A stretch of DNA of 64,000 bases from Aselliscus stoliczkanus (Eukaryota; Chordata; Mammalia; Chiroptera; Hipposideridae). The translations under genes and the position numbers were made by a program. Every line of letters begins with the position of its first letter. The stretch's first letter is position 1. This document shows, in pieces, positions 1-11,144 of the stretch. The notes under the pieces were generated by a model. That model did no database searches and was not told the origin of the DNA. It saw only the letters and a list, made by a program, of their open reading frames with translations. Where the stretch lies: positions 121,322,434-121,386,433 of the forward strand of contig CM066727.1 of the NCBI GenBank assembly GCA_033961575.1, read 5' to 3'.

Positions 1-1310
1 ATGCCGCTCCAACTGGCCTAAATAGGGAATGAACTCCTGTTCTTCACCTTCTTTCGCTCTTAGTCTAACAAGACAAGACAGTGAGTCCAGGTGCTAAGCC
101 AGTAAACTAAGGAAACACTAACATATGCCCAAGAAGAAAATAATCAGGTTCGATGGTATTTTGTTGTGGTACTATTTATTCTGGCCAACACCTCAGAAAG
201 AAAAAGCTAAAGATTTCAAAAGTAAAGGACAAAAGGCAAGTGAGATCATACAAAAAAAGAAAAAGACTTGATGAACAACTCAAATGCTTTAGGCAGTTAT
301 AGAAGCAGCTCCACATGGAAACATAATACCCCGGTATTTACCATGGCCATAATGTTCAACATTATCCTTTTTATTTAGTGTAATTATCACAGTATCCTTC
401 CAAATTAGATAGCTCTATCCAATTTTACAGGCTGAGGCATTTGGGGTTCATAAAAGATAGGTGGATCTCTCAAGATAAATATCTCCTAAGGTCAACATTC
501 TTAAGAATTGAAAAGAAGATGAAATAAAGAGAGATAAAGTAAAGTCAACAATCAGAAAAGAATAGTATTTCTGAAGTGCCTATATTTTAAAAGAATTAAA
601 GAAGAGGGAGCAGATATATATTAGAGTGTATTATGAAAGAAGTAGTTGCAGAAAATATGAGATGGATTTGGAACAGGTCGACCTGTTCTGCCAAACATTT
701 ACATTTATTTATGTATCCATACACGAGTGACATCATGGTGTTTATGTCTATGGGTGAAAATGTTCAGGGCACCTTCTGAATGCAGGCAAACATGGCAATA
801 AGAGGAGCAAGTTAGTTGGACACTAGAGATAAAAGGAACAGGAGGCAGTGCCTTGAAATCTTATATAAGAATACCTAGGTTAAGATTCATGCTATTTCTG
901 AGGTTTGGATATTAAATATTTTAATTTGGGCAAAAGGTAGAAATGGATGTTCACACCAGAATACATTTATATGCAGATAAAGCTGTATATCCTAATAAAT
1001 TTCATAATTTAGACTAAATTAATGTTACATATCTAAATAAATACTATATATATTTATGCTAGCATATGCTATATGCATATAACAATATTTTATTATATCA
1101 CATATATAATATATACATATAGCTATATTACAATTAGCTATCATATAAGTACAATAAATATACATACTAACTTAATTTAGCTATAATAAATCATTTACAT
1201 ATAATTATTTAACTGTATTTGACTATTTACATGTATAAATTATTTTAGATGCTATACATCACATGTGCTATTTATGATGTATTACCCATTGCAGTTAACA
1301 GTTTATATGT
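1..1310. other. unique AT-rich non-coding stretch
   Basis: I recognise no gene or repeat here. About 1020-1260 is low-complexity sequence made of TATATA, CATATA and similar runs. No convincing exon, tRNA or promoter is visible on either strand. Confidence 0.5.
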
Positions 1311-1530
1311 TCTTCTTTTGAACACTCATATTCCAGTCAATGTGTGTATTGATGTTTTCATTTCACTTGGATAAATATCTAACAGTGGAATTTCTGGGTA
1401 GCAGGCTAGTATATGCTTGATTTTATAAGAAAATACAAAAAAAATATTCCAAAATTGTTGTATCATTGTATGCCTTTATTAGAAATGTATGTAGATTTAA
1501 ATCTCTCCACATTTTTGGTCTATGTTTAAT
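1311..1530 (-). mobile_element. old L1 3'-end fragment (probable)
   Basis: The plus strand reads like the reverse of an old L1M 3' region: a segment resembling 'GGATAAATATCTAACAGTGG' followed by 'AATTTCTGGGTAG', the usual text for ancient minus-strand L1 tails. It is short and diverged, so subfamily and limits are uncertain. Confidence 0.45.
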
Positions 1531-1844
1531 ATATGAGGCTAATTTGGTGCTTTGAAAGTGTCTTGAGAACCTAATGTGTAAACATATTTTGGCATTAATG
1601 GTATGTGCTCTTAGGATCTAGAGAGCACACTCCAGATATATTTCCTTTAAAATTCAGTAAATTACTTTAATGACATTGAGGGAAATGAGGTGAGTCAACT
1701 TTAAAAGCAATCTATTAAAACTATGGTAAATAGAAAGCACTTTTGATAGAAAAGCAAAGGAAAAATAAGCAATTACACTTCAAATAAAGCAGAGGAAAAA
1801 TAATTTTGAAGTGTATCTTGACATAAAAAAATGGAAATTTATTT

Positions 1845-2009
1845 ATTTATTTTATTTTATTTTATTTTTTATTTTTTTAGCTGAGCCATCCTGCCACCTG
1901 TTGGCAGCTCAACGGCAACTCAGCTCGGGCTGGCCTCGAACAGCTGTTGCTCAGAGCTCAGCTCGCACTCTTGAGCGAGTTCTTAACCAACTGAGCCACT
2001 CGGCCGGCC
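1845..2009 (-). mobile_element. tRNA-derived SINE, variant form
   Basis: On the minus strand it starts GGCCGGCCGAGTGGCTCAG and continues GTTGGTTAAGAACTC, the same tRNA-like head as the other SINEs here. The body differs (CAGCTGTTCGAGG, then TTGCCGTTGAGCTGCC) and lacks the usual B-box text. The tail appears on the plus strand as (TTTTA)n/T-rich DNA at 1845-1880. ATTTATTTATTT-like sequence lies on both sides and may be the target duplication, but it is too simple to be sure. It may be a separate subfamily. Confidence 0.7.
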
Positions 2010-2329
2010 TTATTTATTTATTTTTATGATTTAGGAAAAGAAGCTGTTAACAGTGTGGCCAGTTACTCCAGTAAAAAAGATCCTTAGAAGTAACAATAAA
2101 AAAGTATGTTGCTTTCTTGTTTAGTCTCACTTTATACAATTACAGCACCTTTGTAAAATATAGTCTCTACTGGTCCAGAGAGCTTAAAAAGATCACTATC
2201 CTAAAATCCTTTAAATTATAACCTTATAAACACTAAGACAAAATGTGTTGAAAATGACTACATTATCTAGTTAAAATTGTATGTACTTTACATATATGAC
2301 TATATAAAATTTGATAACAGATATACGAG

Positions 2330-2880
2330 GCCTGACAAGTTTGCGAACTTGTTGTCACAATGTTACTAACCTTTTTTCAATATCAGAGGGATTATTCATT
2401 ATTAATTTGTACCAACGGGACAGACAGTTAACCAAGTTTACTATTTGGAAGTGCTGAAAAGGCTTCATGAAAAAGTTACACGACATGAACTTTTCACCAA
2501 CAATTCATGGCTCTTGCATCACGACAATGCACCAGCTCACATGGCACTGTCTGTGAGGGAATTTTTAGCTAGTCAACAAATAACTGTATTGGAACATCCT
2601 CCCTACTCACCTGATCTGGCCCCCAGTGACTTCTTTCTTTACCTAAAGATAAAGGAAATAGTGAAAGGAAGACATTTTGATAACATTCAGGACATCAAGG
2701 GTAACCCGACAACAGCTCTGATGGCCATTCCTGAAAAAGAGTTCCAAAATTGCTTTGAAGGGTGGACTAAGTGCTAGTGTTGGTGCATAGCTTCCCAGGG
2801 GGAATACTTTGAAGGTGACTTTAGTGATATTCAGCAATGAGGTATGTAGCACTTTATCGTGAACTTAATTGTCAGAACTT
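2330..2880 (+). mobile_element. internally deleted mariner DNA transposon
   Basis: The left end, beginning TACGAGGCCTGACAAG, looks like a mariner terminal inverted repeat next to TA. The right end, around GAACTTAATTGTCAG at 2860-2877, is a degraded complement of it. The interior encodes the C-terminal half of a mariner transposase. The N-terminal helix-turn-helix region and the first catalytic aspartate are missing, so the copy cannot act by itself. A duplicated 21-bp A/T-rich segment sits at its right edge. Confidence 0.75.
2418..2777 (+). pseudogene. mariner transposase C-terminal fragment
   Basis: Mariner transposases cut and paste their own element using a DD34D catalytic triad. This open stretch carries HHDNAPAH (second aspartate) and PPYSPDLAPSDFF (third aspartate), 34 residues apart in the family pattern. 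It ends in the usual C-terminal stretch FQNCFEGWTKC before a stop. A methionine occurs at 2445, but homology begins slightly upstream, so that is not a true start. The first aspartate and the DNA-binding domain are absent. It is a remnant, even though the 110-residue frame from that methionine is still open. Confidence 0.8.
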
Positions 2881-2936
2881 TGTTTTCATATATAATTTTG
2901 GGGTTTTTTTGTTTTTTTGTTTTCATATATAATTTT
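2879..2936. repeat. short direct duplication next to mariner
   Basis: The 21-bp text TTTGTTTTCATATATAATTT+T occurs at about 2879-2899 and again at 2916-2936, separated by a G/T-rich spacer. It lies immediately outside the degraded mariner right end. Confidence 0.8.
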
Positions 2937-2939
2937 ATA

Positions 2940-3835
2940 ATAATGTGTTCTTCAAAACAATCCCCATTGTTGGGTCATTTTACTGCTCGCTTTGTCATAA
3001 ATTAGGAAGATGCAAAACACTGTAGCTCTAGCCCATTACATATATATGATATAAAATATCTCTTAGCTAATTATTTTAATGGAGGGAAAACATTTAATTA
3101 TTTTTTAAATCTGTTTATTTCATGACTCTCCCACAAGAACAACGTTGCTTTGCCATCTTCAATGTTGTCATTCTCCTTTGGCCTGTCTTTCATTAGATGA
3201 CCCAGCATATTACTTCCTAAAGAAGATTTAAGTTCCCTGACATGAATTCATTTTTCCTTATCATCAACTTGGCAACTTTTTAGCTATACCAATTCCTTCA
3301 TCTTTTCTCATGAGCTTTAGGAAGAAAGTTCTATCTAGGCTTCATTTTATATTTATATTCCATTTCTTCCTGATTACCATTCATAAATCCCCTTCCTAGC
3401 ACAATTTTTCTCTACTAAATCTGAATTTGTTTATTTTCTTCTCTCTTTGAACTCGATTTCCCAAGAAGTATGCCATCTTCTGTTTTTATCTTTAAATCTC
3501 TAAGTCTTGTGTATTCCTGCATAAGAATTGGCTCCAGTACAGGAGAAGGGTATAAGTAATTTACCAAATGGGGCAAGCTAGCATGATATGATTTTTTGAG
3601 GATATCCTACCTGTTGGCCAGATTCTTGCTGAAACTTTGTCTTTGCATCATCTTTCACCTCAATTTCTGCGACTCCTTGTGCAATGATAACCTATCAACA
3701 CTTGGTTCAAAATCCCAAATCTGTGTCAACAATAACTCTTTCCATTTCAATGGGCATTAGCCACTCTGTTACCTAATGTTTTTCCTATATTCCTAACTTT
3801 TAAGCAGCTTCTTGATCTTGAACTCTCATACTCAA
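2940..3835. other. unique AT-rich stretch, nothing recognised
   Basis: I see no recognisable repeat or gene. There are pyrimidine-rich tracts around 3300-3480. Confidence 0.4.
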
Positions 3836-3925
3836 ATTCAATTCATTTCAACACATGCTTCTGGTATTTGCATTAAATGCCAGGGACTGTGACATGCTCT
3901 GAGAACACAAACTTAAAAAATTATT
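3836..3925 (+). mobile_element. L2 3'-end fragment (probable)
   Basis: A CATTTCAACACATGCTTCTG segment followed by AAATGCCAGGGACTGTGACA resembles the L2 text that includes 'TTCAACAAATATTTATTGAG' and 'TGCCAGGCACTGTGCTA'. It is short and diverged. Confidence 0.4.
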
Positions 3926-3949
3926 CACATTTCTCTTAGGATTGATGAT

Positions 3950-4215
3950 GTTTTTGTTTTCTCTCCTCTCCCCTGTTGCCTTAATCTGCCAGCTGGATTC
4001 CATCATCACTGCTCTACTGAAATTGTTCTCTCAAAGGTTGCCAATGGTTTCCTTGTTCCAAAAAATTAAATCATTTCTTAAATTAATATTCTCTTTCTCC
4101 TTGACTTTCCTCCTATTTTTGGCTCTGCTGAGCATACATTTGCACCTCTGCTGCCTCATCCTGTGTACTACAATGTGTGGGTTGTACTCCAACCTGTACA
4201 ACTGCTTGATTTTAG
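3950..4215 (-). mobile_element. L2 ORF2 fragment (probable)
   Basis: The plus strand reads CACTGCTCTACTGAAATTG, then CAAAGGTTGCCAATGGTTTC, then TTGACTTTCCTCCTATTTTT. This matches in outline the reverse complement of the L2 reverse-transcriptase region. The open frame across part of it is accidental. Confidence 0.45.
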
Positions 4216-4269
4216 TTTCCTTGATATTATTTTACTGACAGAACCAATGAAGTTTGCCTAATATTAGAT

Positions 4270-4955
4270 CTTGATTTTCCATTTTCACTTTGCACCATCT
4301 TCCTAAAATACAACAAATAACAATAAAAAATATCAAACTTCAAGGGTTAAACAAATGAGGAACTATATTTTATTCACCTTTCTTTAATTCATTCATCAGA
4401 CACCTTTTATTTATGTCCAAGTCTGCTGTTTTACCTAAACTTGGTACCTGTAAAGTGAGGAGGTAGATTAAATCTTTAAGTAATGCTAAACTTTAAATTT
4501 TTTATATTAATAGCAGTGCAATAGCAAATCCAACTTGCCTTTCAAGTTTCACATTTAAATTTATAGTTACTTGCTTGACTTAAGGATTTCTACCTCCACC
4601 AAAATGTTCTAAGCATAAATGCTCTTAATTTTAAACATCCATAGTTTACTGAATGCTTTGTCTCCTCCAATTCAGCCTCTCCATATGTATCCATATTTTT
4701 TATTAGTAATACCTTGAACTTAGAGTTGAATTCAAGAATGAGCAAATCCTGTTTGGGAAATAAATAATAAGCCGTGTCTTTCTTTGACACATTATCATTG
4801 TTTCACTCTTTCAGAGTTGGAATTCCAGAATAATATTTGAGATTCTTCTTCACTTTCCAGATAAAAGAATTTGCCAAATCTACTATATTTAGTTTCAGCA
4901 GTAAAAGCAATAATAAATAATTCCTGATATTATAATATAACTTGGAAGTTTATAG
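4270..4955. other. unique stretch, nothing recognised
   Basis: AT-rich sequence with no repeat family or gene that I can support. Confidence 0.4.
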
Positions 4956-4959
4956 TGCT

Positions 4960-5170
4960 TCCTTCCACATATTATCTTATTTTTTTTCACATATTATCTT
5001 ATTAAATGGAAGTGGATATGTAAAAATATCACGGTATTATTTCATTATATCCTGTGAGCTTCATGAATTGTCCCATTTAACAGATGGGTATGTTGAGGCT
5101 AAGTTAAGTAATTTACAATTCAGGATTTATGATAACCCTATCATGCTATATGGCACTGCTTCATAATATA
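4960..5170 (+). mobile_element. MIR SINE fragment (probable)
   Basis: CCCATTTAACAGATGGGTA, then GAGGCTAAGTTAAGTAATTT, follow the MIR core pattern (CCCATTTTACAGATGAGGAA ... TTAAGTAACTTGC). A 22-bp-period tandem duplication of CACATATTATCTTATT starts at 4966 and 4988 at its left edge. Confidence 0.5.
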
Positions 5171-5179
5171 GAGTGACTC

Positions 5180-6440
5180 CCAAATTTGTTTTTTTTTCTA
5201 TCCCATATCTACTACTTACATAATTTAGGTCTTATTATCTTCAACTTAAATTAGTAAAACAGCTTATTTGTATGACTACACCTTTATTATTTCTTCATAC
5301 TATTTATTCTGCTCATTGTATTATATTATTCTCTGTTGTACTACACTTCATTTAAAATAATTTTTTTTTCTGATTATAAAATAGATAAAGAAATTCCCAA
5401 AGGTGGAGGATGGTTTATGTATTGTCTTTTGGTGTTTATTACTGTGGAAGAAAAATCTGGGGTTCTTTTAAATTTGTTTTGAAGGTATTCTTTTGTTTTT
5501 AATTGAATGTTTGTAAAAATTCATCTACATTTGTACAAGTCTATGTCTAATCATTGGATTGTTTTCACCTATGTTTTCAATTCCTTCTTGTGTTTGTTTA
5601 TATTTCTCTGCTCTCCTTCCCAAACCCATGTAACAAGTTTATTTTAACTCCTTCATTCGTTTTCACTTTACTAAGAACATTTCCACATCTTAATTTGTGA
5701 AAAGGTAGAAAAGGGAGGAAAAGGGGAATGAGGCAAAATAGTCTGAAAGTTAATGAAGTAAGATTTTACCTTAAAATGTTAGGAAAAAAATGCAATAAAT
5801 GTAAAATAAAATAGCATAATAAGATTTTGAACAGGATTCAATGAAATAGAAATTAAAATACACAAGAGAATTTCCACAAATCCAAAAGTTGGCTTGCTGA
5901 AAAGACAAGTAAGAGCAACAAACGTTTGACAAGACTAATAAAGACAAAATCATCCTAAATTTTAGGAAACAGATAAACCTTTGGGAAGTGATTTAAATTC
6001 TGCCTGGTCTTTGCTAGCTAGCATCTATTTTCTTTCAATTATTTAAATTAGAAATATATAACAACTGTTTCTGCTCAATAAAATGTAAATATACTATAGG
6101 ATCTAAAATTTATTCTGAATTTAAAGATATACTTGAGACTGCCGATATGGAAGGTAAACACTGTAGAATAAAATTTACTCTGTAGAAAAAGAAAAAAATT
6201 ATCTTCTGGTTTCTGCTCCTAAGGCCTCTTACGTTTAAAACTGTCTGGAGGAACATGTATTTGTTTGATTTATTCAGGACATACAGAATTTTGGATCAAT
6301 AAACCTTTGTTGAGTGTACTAGATATAGTAAAACACTTGAAACACTCTCTCTCAAGTTCCAAAAGAGAAGTTCCTGGTCAACCTTCAGGAAAAATGTGAA
6401 ACCATCAGATTTATATACAAAGTATTAGCCATATGGAATT
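5180..6440. other. unique AT-rich stretch, nothing recognised
   Basis: No gene, RNA or repeat family is recognisable. Short poly-T and poly-A runs only. Confidence 0.4.
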
Positions 6441-6499
6441 CTATGAGTCAAAAAACGTAAGGACTACATCTAGATGAACTACTTTACAGATGAAGATGG

Positions 6500-6722
6500 T
6501 GCTTTGTATGTGTATATGTGTATATTTGTGTATGTGTGTGGAGTAGCTATGTAAAACAAAGACTATGCCATGATATATATTATAATAGTACATGAAAAGG
6601 ATACTGGCATTTGTAAATTCTTGATTCTCAGATTTTAAAAAAGTAATGTGTGTGTGTGTGTGTGCGCTTGCATGTGTGAGTAGATATGTGTATGTATATG
6701 TATGCATATATGTATATATAGT
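6500..6722. repeat. TG/TATG low-complexity tract
   Basis: Interrupted (TG)n and (TATG)n runs at about 6508-6540 and 6645-6720, with a purer (TG) core at 6646-6664. Open frames across it on both strands come from the repeat. Confidence 0.8.
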
Positions 6723-8500
6723 TATTTTGTCACCTCACCAACAATGTATATCACAATATTTATCACTAGTTGTCCCTTTCTTCTGTGATGTCTTTGGCAT
6801 ATTTTCTAATGGATTTCATTTAATTAAAGTTAGAATTTTCACAAGGAAAGCTTTGTAATAAATCCCTTAATTTCACCTTTGACAGTGGTAAAAATAGCCA
6901 TTTGCATGCTTAGTATTCATCACAACACATGAAATTTAGCATTTGCATGCACCATTAAAGAATGAAGGTGAAAAATTTCTCACATTTTATGAGCATAGAA
7001 ATCATGACTTTCAGTTGTCCTTGCACTAATGAAGTTTGTGGTGGTTCAGCAATACCACCTTCTGTACTGGGGTTGGGAGGAAGGAATCCTGCTTATAAGA
7101 AGACTCTTGCCCTGCAGAAACAACACTGCATGCTTACTTTACTAAGGTTTTATTATTTTTTTCTGTACCATCAAAACATGAAGAATATATTAGGCATTAT
7201 GTGAGTAGACTGACTTTTCTTAAAGCTGTTATCCACGTTTTGCATGTGTGTGCGTGTGTGCGTAAAATGTGTGACTCCCTAGCTCATTAACATTCCAGAA
7301 TATGGGTGATGAATTCAAAATGAAATTTCAGTGTTATGAAACAGTATCTCCTATACTGCTATTTTTTAAAGTTATATTTTTCCACACTGAGTCATAAATA
7401 GCTAGATTCTACAAAGAGGAGAAAAGGCAAAACAAAAGAGGTTTTAGGGTGGTATATTTATGGTATACTAAAAATACAATGGTCTACCATTTCCTTCATT
7501 TCTTGAACCATATGTTCTTTCCTCTTTAGGGCGTATATAACACAGACGACATGTGGAAGGCTTTTCCTGCCCTTAATTTTTAATAAACCTTTGTCATGAA
7601 TAAAGCTGAAATATTAGAAGAACTGATACGGAAGTGTGTAAGCATGCCTTGTGACTAGCAACAGTACTAAATTTTCAATATAAAAGACATTGGTTTTACA
7701 TTTCATATCCAATTTATTCAATATAAATGAGTTTTTGAGACTGTGCATTAAGCAGGGCTCAATTAAATAAGCTAACAAAAGTAGACATTCATTTCTTAAA
7801 TCAAGACATTTCTCTTTCATAAAAAAATAAATAAGTAAAGGTAAATAAATAAAGGTGAACACTCACATTAACCTCCCAAATCAGAGGTGAAATGCAACAT
7901 AGAAATCTGAAAGAATAAAAATGTGTTTGTAACTAAATTGGCATAAATCTTGCTTTCTTGTTTAATGAACGTTGTTATTTCAATCAGAAAGTATGCTGGA
8001 TGTCATGATATAACCATGACCCAGATATGTGAGGCTGACCTTTTAATGCCTCCAGCTGTCTCTAATTAACACACATCCCTCACCTTGAAATCTGAAAATA
8101 AGTGTAGCATCCAGGGGTGTTATCAGTGTTAAGAAGTATAAACATAGCATCATTAAGCAGTATCTGAGGAAAATCTAGTTTAAATGGCATTTACCCTAAA
8201 AAGTTAAGATAATCAAATAGTTGCACATATTTTATTTCATAAAATTATATCAAATGACATATGTGAGGAGCATCATAGAAGTTGTTACAATAAATCTATC
8301 ACACCATAAATCAAGATTCTTAACATCAGCTTCTTCCATAACCAAAGGTTTTGATATAGCTAATTAATGCCCTAACATCAATTTAATAATTAAAGTATGA
8401 TTTAAGACAACCTAGATTCAAAATTTGCTTTAAATATCATTTACACTTTTTTCCCACAAACTTTAAAAACAACATTCATATATAATATGGGTCATCAACT
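6723..8500. other. unique stretch, nothing recognised
   Basis: No repeat family or gene is recognised. 7980-8110 has more balanced composition than its surroundings and could be conserved non-coding sequence, but nothing in the sequence proves this. Confidence 0.35.
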
Positions 8501-8504
8501 AGTA

Positions 8505-8560
8505 AATAAAATGTGTTTCTGTGTTCGCTTTGGCAGCACATATAATAAAATGTGCTTCTG
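8505..8560 (+). pseudogene. RNU6: U6 snRNA 5'-end scrap between direct repeats
   Basis: GTTCGCTTTGGCAGCACATA at 8523-8542 matches the 5' end of U6 snRNA with two substitutions. U6 similarity fades after about 8550, and the rest of U6 is absent. AATAAAATGTGTTTCTG at 8505-8521 and AATAAAATGTGCTTCTG at 8544-8560 form a 17-bp direct repeat with one mismatch, as expected of an L1-type target-site duplication. This leaves a 22-nt insert. It cannot make a working U6. U6 itself has an ACTAAAAT stretch at this point, so part of the right-hand repeat could be U6-derived. Confidence 0.6.
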
Positions 8561-8584
8561 CCAAGGATTATATAGAATATTCCA

Positions 8585-8815
8585 CAGCTTTCAAAAGACT
8601 TGTGCTAATTTGTAGCCACTGAGCACATGTAGATATTTAAATTTAAATTAATTAGAATTAAATACAATTTAAAAATTCAGTCCCTACTTCCTCACATTTC
8701 AACTGTTCATTATGTACATATGGCTAATGATTACTGTATTGGACAGCTTAAATATAGAAAATTTCTATATTTAAGTGTGGCTGATAGTTCTATTGTACAA
8801 GGCTGCAAATAGAGC
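8585..8815. mobile_element. old hAT-like DNA transposon remnant
   Basis: TTTAAATTTAAATTAATTAG, then AAAATTCAGTCCCTAC, then GTATTGGACAGC and AGTTCTATTGTACA follow a common mammalian non-autonomous DNA repeat that reads TTAAATTAATTAAAATTAAA ... GTATTGGACAGC. I know the repeat by sight but not its exact name. It contains a perfect inverted repeat at 8747-8775. Confidence 0.5.
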
Positions 8816-9180
8816 CCTGTAAAGGATTTCAGAGGTAGGAACTCAACTTCAGGAAGTGTTAACAATGGCAGAATTATTTGGCCTGGAAAGAAGAAAGAGG
8901 CCCAGCCTCATGATGGTTTTTGAATAGCAAAAAGGATACAAAGAGGCATACAATTCTTTTTCATATAATGGGTAAAGACAGGAGAGAGTGATTTAAAATA
9001 TGGTAAAGGGATTTAGGTTAAACAAAAAAGTGAGGGTAACTAAAAAAGTGAATAACTTATAGGAATATTCCCCTTCATGGCTTCTCTGAGAAGGGTACAT
9101 ACCTAGTGAAATCTTTGAATATTTATCATTGATAATTAAACCAAATGCTTAAGTATCCTTTAAAAACTCAGAAAGATGAA
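8816..9180. other. unique stretch, nothing recognised
   Basis: Purine-rich around 8880-9010. Part may belong to the L2 that follows, but I cannot show it. Confidence 0.35.
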
Positions 9181-9184
9181 GTTA

Positions 9185-10140
9185 TTCAATCAATCAATCA
9201 ACCAATCAGTATTTATTGAATGGGTACCATGCACCTGGTACTCTATTAGAGAAAGAATATACAGCAGGAGGACTGACCATGGTTTACCTAATTCCTCCTC
9301 TTACAATATTACATTCCTGGAATGAGGGAGATAGTGAATACATAAACAACTAAATAAAATAGTTTCTGGTAATAAAAGGGGTCATGAGGAAGATACAATA
9401 GAATAATATTAAGGGAGTGACAATGGGTTGTACATGAATTTGGGAAGTCAAAGGAGGCTTCTCCGATGGTTTGATATTTATGCTGGGATTTCCATAAGGA
9501 GGAGGAGCCCAGCCATGAGAGAATTAGGTAATCTAGAGGAAAACTGCCCCAAATAGAAGAAACAGGATGTGCCAAGCCCTCGAACTTCACAGGTTAAGGG
9601 GGAAACAAAACCACTGTGTCTGGAGATTGATGAAAGTGGGAAAGAACAGCATGAGGTGAGTTGGAGAAATGTGCAAGACCCAGTTCATGCAGGGTCCTGT
9701 GGGGCATGATATGGAGTAAAATGTTATCCTGGAAGCAATAGGAAACATGGAGGATTTAACAAGATCATTATGGCTATTTTTTGACAGTAGGATATAAGAC
9801 CATGAGGGGAAGGGTAGGGCAGTGAGAGTAGTCAGTGAGAGGTATCAGGGTCGGACTGCAGATTTTTCATTAGAGATGCCAATAAGTTGTCAGGTGTAAT
9901 ATGTTCGGAGGTAGAAGGGGATTCATTGATGGGAGGTAGTGTGTAAGATTAAAAAGAAGTAAAGGATTATTCTTAGTTTTTGACCTGAGCAAATGTGTGA
10001 ATGGTGGTGGGACTTAATGAATAGTGAGGATTTGGTGGGGTCATATTTGGCAGAATTTCCTACATCTAAAATATATTTTAGACACTGAAGTTGAAAATGT
10101 GTAACAGACATTTGGATTTAGGAGTCTATGAATGAGGGGA
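9185..10140 (+). mobile_element. L2 LINE, 3' portion
   Basis: Collinear with the well-known L2 3' text: AATCAGTATTTATTGAATGG, then GGAGGCTTCTCCGATGG, GGGTCCTGTGGGGCATGA, AGGATTTAACAAGATCA and TTTTTGACCTGAGCAAATG. It is old, diverged, and has lost coding capacity. Small open frames on the minus strand are chance. Confidence 0.7.
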
Positions 10141-10937
10141 CGTTCCACTAGAAAGAATAAGTAAGGATTTAGATAATTTGTACACCTGTCAAATACCTTG
10201 ACTTAATTGGCATTATTAGAATACTACCACAAATGCAAAACATATAAACTTTTCATGTGCATGTGAAAGATTCCCCAAGATAAATAATCTGCTCAGCCAT
10301 AAAGTAAATCTAATTCAAAGATAAAATTCTTATAAACTCTCATCTAAAAAATACCATGGAATTAAACTAGAAATGAGTAACAATAAAAATGTAGACACAT
10401 ACAAATATTTGGAAATTAAATAACATACTTGTAAATAAACTGTGGATTAAAAAATGAAAAGTAGGAAAGTATTTTCACTGAATAATAATGAAAACACAAC
10501 ACATTAAAGTTTAGTGAACACATTTCTTAGAAATTTGTAATTTTAAATGCCTATGTTGTACAGAAGAAAAGATTGAAGCAATGATTTAAGTTTTCAGTTC
10601 ATGAAGCAAGGAAAAGAAGAGGAAATTAAACCCACAGTAGATGTAAAAGGTATTAAAAGTAAGATAAGAGTAGAAATCAATTAAACAGAAAACAAAAAAA
10701 TAGACAAAATTTTAAAGTCAAAATTGTATTTACAGGTTAATAAATTTCCCAGATTTACCCACAAGTAGAGGAAAGAAGATACAAATTACCAAATAGGAAC
10801 AAAGATCTAAATAAATGAATGAAAGTTGTATTGATAGTTGATGTAATTGTGGCCAAAGAAATTCAGAATAAATCTATAAAAATAGTACCAGAACTAATAA
10901 AAAAATTTAGAAAGTTCATTGCATATAATGTAAATGC

Positions 10938-11070
10938 CAGGGGGTGACAAAAAACTGTATATACATGACTTGTATTCCTCTTTCGTTATCAGTATATATT
11001 GAGTATTACAATTTTAATACAGGTTTTTCCTTTCTTAAAATATGTACACATTTTTTGGCACACTTTGTAT
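10938..11070. mobile_element. mariner-type MITE inside the old L1
   Basis: The left end reads GGGGTGACAAAAAACTGTAT and the right end, reversed, reads AAAGTGTGCCAAAAAATGTG, so the two ends are imperfect inverted repeats. The interior (TCAGTATATATTGAGTATTA, then GTTTTTCCTTTCTTAAAATA) has no coding capacity. L1-like sequence appears to resume on each side, with TA at the right edge. Exact limits are approximate. Confidence 0.5.
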
Positions 11071-11144
11071 ATACAGAAGTTAGTTGTATTTCTGCATACT
11101 AATTGCAAACAGTTGAATAACGAAATTAAAACGTAAGACATATG

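Noticed and set aside
3942..4238. 98-residue hydrophobic frame resembling a membrane protein
   Set aside because: The pyrimidine-rich plus strand here is the reverse of an L2 coding region; hydrophobicity follows from T-rich codons.
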